Below, piece by piece: positions 13,457-21,795 of a stretch of DNA of 54,673 bases (position 1 is the stretch's first letter; each line of letters starts with the position of its first letter). This DNA is from Flavobacteriaceae bacterium. Its GTDB lineage: Bacteria; Bacteroidota; Bacteroidia; Flavobacteriales; Flavobacteriaceae. The stretch is taken from assembly GCA_025800395.1 (NCBI GenBank), contig JAOXRU010000594.1:1-54673 (forward strand), written 5' to 3'. Both the position numbers and the translations under genes were made by a program. The notes under the pieces are model-generated. The model made no database searches. It saw only the letters and a program-made list of their open reading frames with translations, and was not told where the DNA came from.

Positions 13457-15664
13457 ATGACAGAAGAAGAGATTGAAAAAGAGAACAAAGAAATTGCGCA
13501 GCAATACAAAGAGTTGCTCCGAATCAGCTATCGTAGTCTCAGTGAGGAGGATAAAAAACTCATACGACTGGCTTTCGACACTGCAGTAGATGCGCATAAA
13601 GACCAAAGAAGAAAATCGGGCGAAGCCTATATCTTCCACCCTATAGCGGTGGCAAAAATTGTAGCTTCCGAAATTGGCCTCGACGCCATCTCTATCGCAG
13701 CTGCACTCCTACACGATGTAGTAGAAGATACCGAATACACCCTCGACGATCTCGAACGCTTGTTTGGCGAATCGGTGGCGCGCATCGTAGATGGTCTTAC
13801 CAAAATATCCTACCTAAAACAAGATAAGGATATCTCCCACCAGGCAGAGAACTTTAGAAAAATGCTCCTCACCCTGCACGACGATATCCGAGTGATCATT
13901 ATCAAAATCGCAGACCGATTGCACAATATGCTCACCATGGATAGCATGCCAGAGCACAAACAAGTAAAAATCGCCTCCGAAACCATATACATATACGCCC
14001 CTCTAGCGCATCGTATAGGACTATACAACATCAAAACTACACTCGAAGACCTTGGACTCAAATACACCGAACCAGAAGTGTACAAAGATATCCTTAGCAA
14101 AGTAGAGGATAGCAAAGAAAAACAAGATGCATACATCGAATCCTTCTCCGACCGTATAAAAGAAACCCTCGACCAAGAAGGACTCAATTATTATATCAAA
14201 GGGAGAAGCAAGTCCATCTATTCCATTCGCAAAAAAATGCTGGCCCAAAATGTGACCTATGATGAAGTCTACGACAAATTCGCTATCCGCATTATATATA
14301 GATCGGATGCCGCTAATGAAAAGTTTCTGGCGTGGAAAATCTACTCCATCGTTACCGATCATTATAGACCAAACCCCGTAAGACTCCGCGATTGGATCTC
14401 CTCCCCAAAGTCCAACGGATACGAGGCCTTGCACATTACGGTAATGGGTCCCAACAACAAATGGGTGGAAGTACAAATACGATCCGAACGAATGAACGAA
14501 ATAGCCGAAAAAGGCTATGCCGCTCACTACAAATACAAACAAGGCGAACAACAAGAAGAAGGCATCGAATCTTGGCTCAACAAACTACACGAAGCCCTAG
14601 AAAACACCGATACCAATGCCGTGGATTTTGTGGAAGATTTTAAACTCAACCTGTACTCCAAAGAAATCTTTGTGTTTACCCCAAAAGGCGATTTAAAATC
14701 CCTCCCAAAAGATGCTACACCCCTCGATTTTGCTTTTGCTATACATACCGAAGTGGGATCCAAAACCAGAGGCGCCAAGGTAAATGGCAAATTGGTGCCA
14801 CTCAATACCCCACTAAAAAATGGCGACCAAGTAGAAATTATCACCTCAGAAAGCATCAAACCCAATGCAAACTGGCTCGATTATGTCACCACAGGAAGAG
14901 CAAGAAGCAAAATCAAATCTTCTCTAAAAGAAGAAACCAAACTTATAGCCGAAGATGGTAAAGAAGTATTGAGGCGAAAACTCAAACAACTAAAAATCAA
15001 TCTCAACGAACATACGATAAACGAAATGGTGCGCTATTTCAAACTAAAAACCAGCCTCGACCTTTTCTATCGCGTTGGAATCGCCACCATAGACAACCAA
15101 ATGCTAAAGGACTATGCTGCCTCGCACAACAATAAGTTTATTAGCTTTATAAAAAATAAAATAAAAAGAAGCTCCACCAAAGCCGCCGAGATCTACAAAG
15201 ACGAAATTACCCAAAAATACGATCTCTTGGTTTTTGGAAAAGAAGAGGAACGATTGCCTTATAAGCTTTCCAATTGTTGTAACCCGATACCAGGGGACAA
15301 GGTATTTGGCTTTGTAAGTGTAAATGACGGTATCAAAGTACACAAATACACTTGCCCAAACGCACTCTCGATGCGATCCAACTACGCCTATCGTATCATG
15401 CAAGCCAAATGGATCGATTCGACCCAACACGAATTTATGGCCAACATCCAACTTACAGGTATCGATAATATCGGCTTGCTCAATGATATTACCAATATTA
15501 TCTCAAGCAATATGAGCGTAAATATGAAAAACCTGAATTTCGATACCGATGGCGGCACCTTCTCTGGCAAAATAACCGTACAGGTAAAAAACAATGATAT
15601 TTTAACAAAACTCATACAAAACCTTAAAAAGTTGAATGGGATAGAGAAAGTCCTTAGAATTTAA
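13457..15664 (+). CDS. spoT: Bifunctional (p)ppGpp synthetase/hydrolase
   Basis: 735 residues from the ATG at 13457; an in-frame TTG lies two codons earlier. Domains in order: HD hydrolase with intact HDVVED (His86, Asp87), synthetase (GRSKSIYSIRKKM, SNGYEALHITV), TGS (FVFTPKGDLKSLPKDATPLD), a CC-type zinc-finger region (SNCCNPIPGD) and a C-terminal ACT domain (NIGLLNDITNIIS). It makes and degrades the stringent-response alarmone. It is followed by fur and purA in the same direction with short gaps. PurA is a known direct target of ppGpp in E. coli. The symbol could equally be rel. Confidence 0.93.
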   Translation: MTEEEIEKENKEIAQQYKELLRISYRSLSEEDKKLIRLAFDTAVDAHKDQRRKSGEAYIFHPIAVAKIVASEIGLDAISIAAALLHDVVEDTEYTLDDLERLFGESVARIVDGLTKISYLKQDKDISHQAENFRKMLLTLHDDIRVIIIKIADRLHNMLTMDSMPEHKQVKIASETIYIYAPLAHRIGLYNIKTTLEDLGLKYTEPEVYKDILSKVEDSKEKQDAYIESFSDRIKETLDQEGLNYYIKGRSKSIYSIRKKMLAQNVTYDEVYDKFAIRIIYRSDAANEKFLAWKIYSIVTDHYRPNPVRLRDWISSPKSNGYEALHITVMGPNNKWVEVQIRSERMNEIAEKGYAAHYKYKQGEQQEEGIESWLNKLHEALENTDTNAVDFVEDFKLNLYSKEIFVFTPKGDLKSLPKDATPLDFAFAIHTEVGSKTRGAKVNGKLVPLNTPLKNGDQVEIITSESIKPNANWLDYVTTGRARSKIKSSLKEETKLIAEDGKEVLRRKLKQLKINLNEHTINEMVRYFKLKTSLDLFYRVGIATIDNQMLKDYAASHNNKFISFIKNKIKRSSTKAAEIYKDEITQKYDLLVFGKEEERLPYKLSNCCNPIPGDKVFGFVSVNDGIKVHKYTCPNALSMRSNYAYRIMQAKWIDSTQHEFMANIQLTGIDNIGLLNDITNIISSNMSVNMKNLNFDTDGGTFSGKITVQVKNNDILTKLIQNLKKLNGIEKVLRI

Positions 15665-15674
15665 TTAGAAAACG

Positions 15675-15682
15675 TACCTTTG
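15675..15682 (+). promoter_or_regulatory. -7 promoter box before fur
   Basis: TACCTTTG matches TAnnTTTG exactly and sits 20 bases before the ATG. fur-purA can therefore be transcribed separately from spoT. Confidence 0.55.
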
Positions 15683-15702
15683 TAGAATTATAGAACACAA
15701 TT

Positions 15703-16143
15703 ATGGCTGACAACAAAAATCAAGAAATCGTAAAAAATGTTTTTACTAAGTATTTGGAAGAGAAGGGACATCGCAAAACACCAGAACGCTATGCCATACT
15801 TAGAGAAATATATGACAACGAGGATCATTTTGATATTGAATCCCTATATATCACAATGAAAAACAAAAATTATCGTGTAAGTCGGGCTACCTTGTACAAT
15901 ACTATGGATTTGTTGTTGGAGTGTATGCTGGTGCGCAAGCATCAGTTTGGTCAAAATCAGGCCTATTATGAAAAATCGTATTTTGACAGACAGCACGATC
16001 ATATCATCCTGACAGATACCGGAGAGGTCATGGAATTTTGTGACCCGCGTATCGAATCCATAAAAAAAACTATTGAAGAAATATTTGATGTCAGTATAGA
16101 CAGTCATTCCTTATATTTTTATGGCAAAAAAAACAAACAGTAA
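15703..16143 (+). CDS. fur: Fur-family metal-responsive transcriptional regulator
   Basis: 146 residues. The winged-helix domain ([35 protein letters not shown]) and the dimerisation/metal domain ([28 protein letters not shown]) are clear. The regulatory-site His and Asp/Glu residues are present. The CxxC pair of the structural zinc site is absent: LTDTG stands where LDCG is usual. It presumably represses iron-uptake genes or another metal regulon; metal specificity cannot be read from sequence. It lies between spoT and purA, 21 bases before purA. Confidence 0.88.
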   Translation: MADNKNQEIVKNVFTKYLEEKGHRKTPERYAILREIYDNEDHFDIESLYITMKNKNYRVSRATLYNTMDLLLECMLVRKHQFGQNQAYYEKSYFDRQHDHIILTDTGEVMEFCDPRIESIKKTIEEIFDVSIDSHSLYFYGKKNKQ

Positions 16144-16164
16144 AACTTATTTATTAGAACACTA

Positions 16165-17436
16165 ATGGCAGTAGACTTACTACTAGGGCTTCAATGGGGA
16201 GACGAAGGTAAAGGAAAAATAGTAGATGTACTTACCAAAAACTATGATATTATAGCACGCTTTCAAGGAGGTCCAAATGCCGGACATACTTTGGAGTTTG
16301 AAGGTATCAAGCACGTATTACATACTATTCCCTCTGGGATCTTTCACCCCAATGCGATTAACATCATTGGAAATGGCGTAGTGATCGACCCTATCATCCT
16401 AAAAAAAGAATTGGACAATCTACAACCTTTTAATCTGGATCTTAGCAAAAAATTGCTCGTGTCCAAAAAGGCCCATCTCATTTTACCCACGCATCGCTTG
16501 TTGGATGCTGCTTCGGAGGCGGCCAAAGGAAAGGCCAAAATAGGGTCTACCCTCAAAGGAATCGGACCCACCTATATGGATAAAACTGGAAGAAACGGTT
16601 TTAGAGTGGGAGATCTAGAAAACGACAATTGGAAAGAGAAATATCGTAGCCTTACCAAAAAACACGAGTCGATGATAGGATTTCATCAGGTGGAAATTCA
16701 ATATAAGCTAGAGGAATTGGAAGCCGAATTTTTCGACGCAGTAGATACCCTAAAACAATTGGGTTTTATAGATAGCGAACAATATATGTTTGACGCCATG
16801 AAAGCGGGCAAAAAAATATTGGCCGAAGGTGCCCAAGGTTCCTTGCTCGATATCGACTTTGGAACCTATCCTTTTGTAACCTCATCCAATACCACAGCAG
16901 CTGGTGCTTGTACAGGCCTAGGTGTAGCTCCAAACAAAATCGGCGAGGTATTGGGTATTTTTAAAGCATATACTACTCGTGTTGGTAGTGGCCCATTCCC
17001 TACCGAATTGTTTGATAAGGATGGAGAAACCATGGGTAGAGTCGGAAACGAATTTGGCGCTACCACTGGTAGAAGAAGACGTTGTGGATGGCTCGACTTG
17101 GTGGCACTCAAATACGCCGTGCAAATAAACGGGGTAACCGAACTGATGATGATGAAAGGGGATGTATTGAGTGGCTTTGATACCCTAAAAGTTTGTACCG
17201 CTTACCAATACAAAGGAGAAACCATCTCGCATTTTCCTTTTGATGTAAATGAATCAAGCCTCCAACCAGTATATACCGAACTAGATGGATGGGACAAAGA
17301 TCTCACTAATCTAACCACTGTAGAGGAATTGCCAGAAAATCTCATGAAATATATCGAATTTATTGAAAAAGAACTGGAAGTACCTATCAAAATTGTATCT
17401 GTAGGTCCCGATAGAAAACAAACGATTCACCGTTAA
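16165..17436 (+). CDS. purA: Adenylosuccinate synthetase
   Basis: 423 residues, the usual length. It contains the GTP-binding start LLLGLQWGDEGKGKIVDVL, QGGPNAGHTLEF with catalytic Asp and His positions, GPTYMDKTGRNG, the IMP-site loop YTTRVGSGPFPTE, and TTGRRRRCGWLD. It converts IMP, aspartate and GTP to adenylosuccinate, the first committed step to AMP. It is the third gene of the spoT-fur-purA run. A strong hairpin terminator follows. Confidence 0.96.
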   Translation: MAVDLLLGLQWGDEGKGKIVDVLTKNYDIIARFQGGPNAGHTLEFEGIKHVLHTIPSGIFHPNAINIIGNGVVIDPIILKKELDNLQPFNLDLSKKLLVSKKAHLILPTHRLLDAASEAAKGKAKIGSTLKGIGPTYMDKTGRNGFRVGDLENDNWKEKYRSLTKKHESMIGFHQVEIQYKLEELEAEFFDAVDTLKQLGFIDSEQYMFDAMKAGKKILAEGAQGSLLDIDFGTYPFVTSSNTTAAGACTGLGVAPNKIGEVLGIFKAYTTRVGSGPFPTELFDKDGETMGRVGNEFGATTGRRRRCGWLDLVALKYAVQINGVTELMMMKGDVLSGFDTLKVCTAYQYKGETISHFPFDVNESSLQPVYTELDGWDKDLTNLTTVEELPENLMKYIEFIEKELEVPIKIVSVGPDRKQTIHR

Positions 17437-17442
17437 ATCAGC

Positions 17443-17479
17443 AAAAAAAATCCGTCTTCTGTGAAGACGGATTTTTTTT
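17443..17479. terminator. Strong bidirectional terminator after purA
   Basis: A-run plus TCCGTCTTC, TGT loop, GAAGACGGA plus T-run. The 17-base arms are perfect, and the A- and T-runs let it serve both purA and the convergent small membrane protein gene. Confidence 0.92.
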
Positions 17480-17496
17480 ATGTAAAAGTAAGCTAT

Positions 17497-17802
17497 CTAA
17501 AAGTTAAAACTTCCATCTTGCCTCAATATTGCCAGAAAGATTCCGAAGTAGACAATGGTTAATATAAAACCGATGATACTCAACACCAATCCAATGATAC
17601 TCAACAAACGTCCAGTGTTTACATTCTCTATACCCTCGTACTGACCTGGATTGGATTCATATAGCTTTTTTGCTGTTTTTGCCTGTACCAATCCGATAAT
17701 ACTAAAGATAATATTTAAAGGGCCGCAGCATAGAAAAAATGTGACTAGAGACAAAATCCCCATAGTCAACACGGTTTTTGATTGTGGTAATATCTCTCTC
17801 AT
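17497..17802 (-). CDS. CCC-motif-type small membrane protein
   Basis: 101 residues with two membrane segments separated by a polar loop (KTAKKLYESNPGQYEGIENV). The first segment carries a double Cys (FFLCCGPLNI) and the second is GRLLSIIGLVLSIIGFILTI. The layout matches the Bacteroidetes CCC-motif / DUF4190-like membrane protein group. It is the last of three co-directional small membrane protein genes. Function unknown. Confidence 0.75.
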   Translation of the reverse strand: MREILPQSKTVLTMGILSLVTFFLCCGPLNIIFSIIGLVQAKTAKKLYESNPGQYEGIENVNTGRLLSIIGLVLSIIGFILTIVYFGIFLAILRQDGSFNF

Positions 17803-17811
17803 AATACAAAA

Positions 17812-18150
17812 TTATTGTCCTAGTAATTCATTTACACGTTCTTGCATTTCTTGTTGATCCGCTCCTATAATATCCCAACCCAACCAACTAATGACACCAA
17901 CCATAAAAACTAAGTATAGTACCGAAAGTACGATGGAGATGATGGCTACAATTTTAGCAGTTTTTAACTGGCCAGCATTTTCAAATGCATTTGGATCTTC
18001 ATCCAATAATGCAGCGTCTTTCTTTACCAAAAACAAAGCTATTCCCGCTAAAACCAATCCACCTATACCATAAGAGAGACAGCAAGCAATAAAGGAAACT
18101 ATACCCAAAATAAGGGCTATAGTTACGTTAGGTAATTTTTTAATTTCCAT
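17812..18150 (-). CDS. CCC-motif-type small membrane protein (paralogue)
   Basis: 112 residues and a paralogue of the neighbour. The first membrane segment has a double Cys (FIACCLSYGIGGLVLAG). A DEDPNAFENAGQLKTAK loop and a second segment (VAIISIVLSVLYLVFMVGVI) follow, then a short acidic tail. The gap to the following gene is nine bases. Function unknown. Confidence 0.75.
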   Translation of the reverse strand: MEIKKLPNVTIALILGIVSFIACCLSYGIGGLVLAGIALFLVKKDAALLDEDPNAFENAGQLKTAKIVAIISIVLSVLYLVFMVGVISWLGWDIIGADQQEMQERVNELLGQ

Positions 18151-18159
18151 ATTATTTAT

Positions 18160-18465
18160 TCAATTAATTAGTTTCAAAATATAATTTCCAATTATCAATG
18201 CAATGGCACTAAAAATAAGCACTCGCAATATCCAATTGTCGTATCTTATTTTTACAAAAGCCCGCAGAACAAAATACCCAGCCAAAAGGATAAGATTGTA
18301 AATAGCTGGATACATATGAAAAGCCTCCGCAAAATTCCCTTCCACCAACAAAGACATGGCTCTTTGCATGCCACATCCAGGACAATCAAAACCAAACAAG
18401 CGTTTGTTAACGCAAGGCAACATATACTTATCTCGTTCTGTCAATAGTGCAAAAAACATATCCAA
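18160..18465 (-). CDS. DUF2752-family membrane protein
   Basis: 101 residues. The diagnostic motif CPGCGMQRAMSLLVEGNFAE lies near residues 30-50, followed by hydrophobic segments. DUF2752 proteins are small membrane proteins of unknown role that in Bacteroidetes commonly sit next to CCC-motif proteins, as here. The gap to the next gene is nine bases, so the three form one operon. An alternative start lies two codons in. Confidence 0.85.
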   Translation of the reverse strand: MDMFFALLTERDKYMLPCVNKRLFGFDCPGCGMQRAMSLLVEGNFAEAFHMYPAIYNLILLAGYFVLRAFVKIRYDNWILRVLIFSAIALIIGNYILKLIN

Positions 18466-18491
18466 GTTGATTCTAGGTCGAAATTTACCAC

Positions 18492-18499
18492 TATTTTTG
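18492..18499 (+). promoter_or_regulatory. -7 promoter box of the small membrane protein / Smr pair
   Basis: TATTTTTG matches TAnnTTTG exactly, 28 bases before the ATG at 18528. A TTG lies 22 bases upstream. Confidence 0.5.
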
Positions 18500-18512
18500 T
18501 TTATCCTAAAAC

Positions 18513-18520
18513 CAAATATA
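18513..18520 (-). promoter_or_regulatory. -7 promoter box of the DUF2752 operon
   Basis: On the minus strand TATATTTG matches the consensus, about 48 bases before the DUF2752 start. It overlaps the leader region of the divergent gene at 18528. Confidence 0.45.
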
Positions 18521-18527
18521 AAATATC

Positions 18528-18728
18528 ATGAAAATTTCCGCTTTCATTTACTTAATGCTTATCGTGATTGGAGGAATATTGATCGGTATTTCCTCGGATT
18601 ACCAACCAAAAGAATACCCCATGAGCGTTGGATTTGTGTTATTAATGTTTGGCATCTACAAAACCACCCAACTGGTATCTAGGTCTAGAAGAGAACAAAA
18701 AGAACCGACAGATGACGAATCCATTTAA
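18528..18728 (+). CDS. Small membrane protein, uncharacterised
   Basis: 66 residues: two hydrophobic segments (FIYLMLIVIGGILIGISS and VGFVLLMFGIYKTTQLV) and a charged C-terminal tail. It overlaps the Smr gene by 17 bases in another frame, implying translational coupling. I do not recognise a family. Confidence 0.65.
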   Translation: MKISAFIYLMLIVIGGILIGISSDYQPKEYPMSVGFVLLMFGIYKTTQLVSRSRREQKEPTDDESI

Positions 18729-19257
18729 AATAGGAGATCGGGTAGCAGTACTCGACGAAGACTTAGAAGGCTATGTATTGGCCATAAACGGAAATACCGT
18801 AACTATGGAAACAGAGCATGGTTTTCCTATGGATTTTGACAGTAAAGAATTGGTAAGTATTGGCATTACCAAAATAAGGGTAAGTAAGGCAGAAATAATA
18901 CAGGCCAAACAAGATAAAATAGAGAAAAAAAGAAAATCGATACGTACCAAGCCCAAGGAGCGAAATGCCCCAAAAATGGAGGTGGATTTGCATATACACA
19001 AACTCACCAATTCTTATAAAAAGCTCTCGAATTTTGAAATGCTCAATTTACAACTCGATACCGCCAAAAGGCAATTGGAGTTTGCCATTGCTAAAAGAAT
19101 ACAGAAAGTAGTGTTTATTCACGGCGTTGGAGATGGCGTTTTGAAACTCGAACTCCAATATTTGCTTAAACGATATGACGGTATCCGATATTATGAAGCG
19201 GATTACCAAAAATATGGGTTAGGTGCTACCGAAGTGTATATTCCACAGAAAGTTTAG
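18712..19257 (+). CDS. Smr-domain protein (DUF2027-like)
   Basis: 181 residues starting at MTNPFKIGDRVAVLDEDLEG. The N-terminal part resembles a small beta barrel and a Lys/Arg-rich linker follows. The C-terminal Smr domain reads VDLHIHKL, FIHGVGDGVLKLELQYLL and YGLGATEVYI. Smr domains, related to the MutS2 C-terminus, bind or nick nucleic acids and in some proteins cleave mRNA at stalled ribosomes. The canonical LDLHG is VDLHIH here. A longer in-frame start inside the preceding gene was rejected. Confidence 0.85.
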   Translation: MTNPFKIGDRVAVLDEDLEGYVLAINGNTVTMETEHGFPMDFDSKELVSIGITKIRVSKAEIIQAKQDKIEKKRKSIRTKPKERNAPKMEVDLHIHKLTNSYKKLSNFEMLNLQLDTAKRQLEFAIAKRIQKVVFIHGVGDGVLKLELQYLLKRYDGIRYYEADYQKYGLGATEVYIPQKV

Positions 19258-19775
19258 TTACTGCTTTCTGGTAATTGGGTTTCAAAACCCCCAAAATTGG
19301 TCGTTTCTAAGTTGGTAATGCGATCGCCATTTTCTCGAATAAAGGAAATATCTTTTAAAGAAATGCTATGTAAAAAGCTATTCGGATCTTCACCCGATAC
19401 CGTTTTTATAACCACGCTACCAGCTTCGGCCACTACTTCTTCGGTAACCAATGGTGAACTAGGAGGTAAACTGCTGCAGAAATATGTTTGCGTCACATTC
19501 TCATTAAAAATCCTGTAACTAAGCTTGCTGGCACTGCCGATATTGGATATGATATCTTCTTCGCTCACTTGATTTTTGAACAAATTGGCTGGCAATTCCA
19601 AAATCAAGGATTGGTTTTCTTTGGTTTTAAAAAACACGCGAGTGCTCAAAGTTGGGGGGTCACAAGTCTCCATATCTTGTTCATCAAAAGAAATCGTTTC
19701 TATGGTAAGATCTCCATCTCCGCAACCCAATAGCAACAATAACACACCAAAAACAACCAATTTGTACTTCAACAT
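19254..19775 (-). CDS. Uncharacterised lipoprotein
   Basis: 173 residues. The signal MLKYKLVVFGVLLLLLGC gives a lipidated Cys at residue 18. The rest is polar and beta-rich, with two more Cys residues (METCDPP, YFCSSLP) that could form a disulfide. No domain is recognised. Its 3' end overlaps the Smr gene end by four bases (convergent). A promoter box lies 23 bases upstream of the start. Confidence 0.7.
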   Translation of the reverse strand: MLKYKLVVFGVLLLLLGCGDGDLTIETISFDEQDMETCDPPTLSTRVFFKTKENQSLILELPANLFKNQVSEEDIISNIGSASKLSYRIFNENVTQTYFCSSLPPSSPLVTEEVVAEAGSVVIKTVSGEDPNSFLHSISLKDISFIRENGDRITNLETTNFGGFETQLPESSN

Positions 19776-19797
19776 AGTATATCCGTTTAGTTTTATA

Positions 19798-19805
19798 CAA
19801 ATGTA
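19798..19805 (-). promoter_or_regulatory. -7 promoter box of the lipoprotein gene
   Basis: Minus-strand TACATTTG matches TAnnTTTG exactly, 22 bases before the start codon. Confidence 0.55.
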
Positions 19806-19855
19806 CAGTATTGCAGGTTTCCATTAAAAATGTAGGTCATAAATTTTATTTAAAT

Positions 19856-19863
19856 TACATTTG
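19856..19863 (+). promoter_or_regulatory. -7 promoter box of the cysteine desulfurase gene
   Basis: TACATTTG matches the consensus. The ATG follows 60 bases later. Confidence 0.5.
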
Positions 19864-19923
19864 AATCTAAACTATCTTAAAATATAGATAAAGCCAATAG
19901 GGCTTTACACCCCCTAAAACGAC

Positions 19924-21075
19924 ATGAAGATGAAAACTGTGTATTTTGATAATGCCGCTACTACAGCCCTTCGTCCGGAGGTAATCGAAGTGATGCAAAA
20001 AGCTTTAGAACAAACTTTTGGCAACCCTTCTTCCACTCATGCATTTGGTAGATCGGCAAAAACACAAATAGAACAAGCCCGCAAAAACATTGCTGCATAT
20101 ATAGGAGCCCAAGCCTCGGAGATCGTTTTTACCTCTGGAGGCACCGAAGCAGATAATATGGTACTCAAAAGTGCCGTGCAAGATCTTGGTGTAAAACACA
20201 TCATTACTTCCAAAATAGAACATCATGCGGTATTGCATACGGTAGAATATCTAAAGGAGAAATACGATACAAAGCTCTCCTTCGTTTCCTTGGGTCCTAA
20301 AGGAGAAATAGATATCCATCATTTGGAAAAACTATTGGAGCAGACCAAGGATAAAACCTTGGTAAGCTTGATGTATATTAACAACGAGATAGGAAACAAA
20401 TTGGCTTTTCACCAGATAGCGCTTCTTTGCCAAAAATACCGAGCTCTCTTTCATTCGGATACAGTACAAGCTATAGGGCATTATATGATCAATACTACAG
20501 AAACTCCAGTAGACTTTATGGCTGCAGCAGCCCATAAATTTCACGGTCCAAAAGGAGTGGGATTTGCATATATTAGAAAAGAAAGTGGATTGCAACCAAT
20601 GATACACGGAGGAGGGCAAGAACGCGGAAATAGAGCAGGCACAGAATCTGTTCACAACATACTCGGTATGGAAAAGGCACTTTCTGCTGCCTACGACAAC
20701 CTACAAAAAGAAGCGGAGTATGTAGACAATATACAGTCTTATTTCTTAGCACAATTACAACAAAAAGTTCCTCAGGCGGCTTGCAACGGTTTTTCGGGAG
20801 ATAAAGAAAATAGCACCTATACGCTGTTGAATGTGCGACTCCCTATAACTGCAGAACAAGCTACACTCCTACTATTTCAAATGGACCTAAAGGGAATTGC
20901 CTGCTCCAAAGGAAGCGCTTGCCAGTCTGGTAGTGATCGGGGATCCCATGTTCTAAAACAAATTCTGGATAAGGAAGCCTATATACAGCCTTCTATTCGA
21001 TTTTCTTTCTCTATTTACAATACGCAAAAAGAGGTGGATTATGTGATCGAAGTCTTACAAAGCTTTTTCGAATAA
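19924..21075 (+). CDS. Cysteine desulfurase (NifS/IscS-like)
   Basis: 383 residues. It has YFDNAATTALRPEVIEVM, TSGGTEADNMVL, IEHHAVLHTVEYL, the PLP lysine in AAAHKFHGPKGVG, and the active-site Cys in CSKGSACQSGS. It releases sulfur from cysteine as an enzyme persulfide for iron-sulfur clusters and tRNA thiolation. The short active-site loop is of the group I (IscS/NifS) type. No isc or suf partner genes are nearby, so it may supply MtaB-like or general sulfur needs. A second ATG two codons in is equally possible. Confidence 0.92.
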   Translation: MKMKTVYFDNAATTALRPEVIEVMQKALEQTFGNPSSTHAFGRSAKTQIEQARKNIAAYIGAQASEIVFTSGGTEADNMVLKSAVQDLGVKHIITSKIEHHAVLHTVEYLKEKYDTKLSFVSLGPKGEIDIHHLEKLLEQTKDKTLVSLMYINNEIGNKLAFHQIALLCQKYRALFHSDTVQAIGHYMINTTETPVDFMAAAAHKFHGPKGVGFAYIRKESGLQPMIHGGGQERGNRAGTESVHNILGMEKALSAAYDNLQKEAEYVDNIQSYFLAQLQQKVPQAACNGFSGDKENSTYTLLNVRLPITAEQATLLLFQMDLKGIACSKGSACQSGSDRGSHVLKQILDKEAYIQPSIRFSFSIYNTQKEVDYVIEVLQSFFE

Positions 21076-21084
21076 GGACACTAG

Positions 21085-21741
21085 TTATTTTTTGTCTCTT
21101 CGTCTTTCTTTTTCGTAAGGAAACCTTCTAGAGGCTTTTCTCATCATGATATCGATGAGCTCCCCTGTGTTTCTGCCCGATTTGCGATTGATTTCTTTTT
21201 CGTATTTCCAAATGAGCTTACCACTATCTCCATCACTTATTTTGATAGCAATACGACCGTACTTGCTTTTACCCAAGAAGTAATCTACCAAACTGAAGGA
21301 TGTAGAGACCCCTTCGGAGAGCAGGGCGTTGAGGGTGAGGTTACCGTTAATGATGCCATCGACCTTTAAAATTTCTGCCAATTGTGCTCCGGTATATATT
21401 TTGAGATTGTTATAGTCTATACCATTGCGCTTCAATATCGCATTGGTTTTACCTACACTCTGAAAGGTCACTGTAAATTTCTTTTTTTTCTTTCTTTTCA
21501 AAAAATAAGTTTCGAGAGCTTCCTGAACCGCATGTCCTTCTTTCTCCGCCAATGCCAACAACTGTTTCTTATCCAGTTCTTTATTTGATTCTAGTTTTAA
21601 ATTGGCAAAAAAAGGTAGAATGGCAAGTGTCTTGTGATTCTTACTCAATTCATCAAACTTATCGCTTTTATAAATAAACTTCTGAGCAGATGCTTGCCAA
21701 GCTCCGATCCATATTAAACAGTATAAAACTATTTTGCGCAT
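21085..21741 (-). CDS. Secreted protein of unknown function
   Basis: 218 residues with a signal peptide (MRKIVLYCLIWIGAWQASAQ). The mature part starts with a KTLAILPFFANLKL strand and has a Lys-rich stretch. The core GAQLAEILKVDGIINGNLTL and SDGDSGKLIWKYEKEI resembles periplasmic lipoproteins of the LpoB / DUF799 type. That is a weak resemblance by pattern. It ends in a very basic tail and is convergent with the cysteine desulfurase gene, nine bases apart. Confidence 0.65.
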   Translation of the reverse strand: MRKIVLYCLIWIGAWQASAQKFIYKSDKFDELSKNHKTLAILPFFANLKLESNKELDKKQLLALAEKEGHAVQEALETYFLKRKKKKKFTVTFQSVGKTNAILKRNGIDYNNLKIYTGAQLAEILKVDGIINGNLTLNALLSEGVSTSFSLVDYFLGKSKYGRIAIKISDGDSGKLIWKYEKEINRKSGRNTGELIDIMMRKASRRFPYEKERRRDKK

Positions 21742-21795
21742 GATATCTTCTTCATTTATGTGCTACAAAACTACAAAACAAAAAGCATAGCAAGG

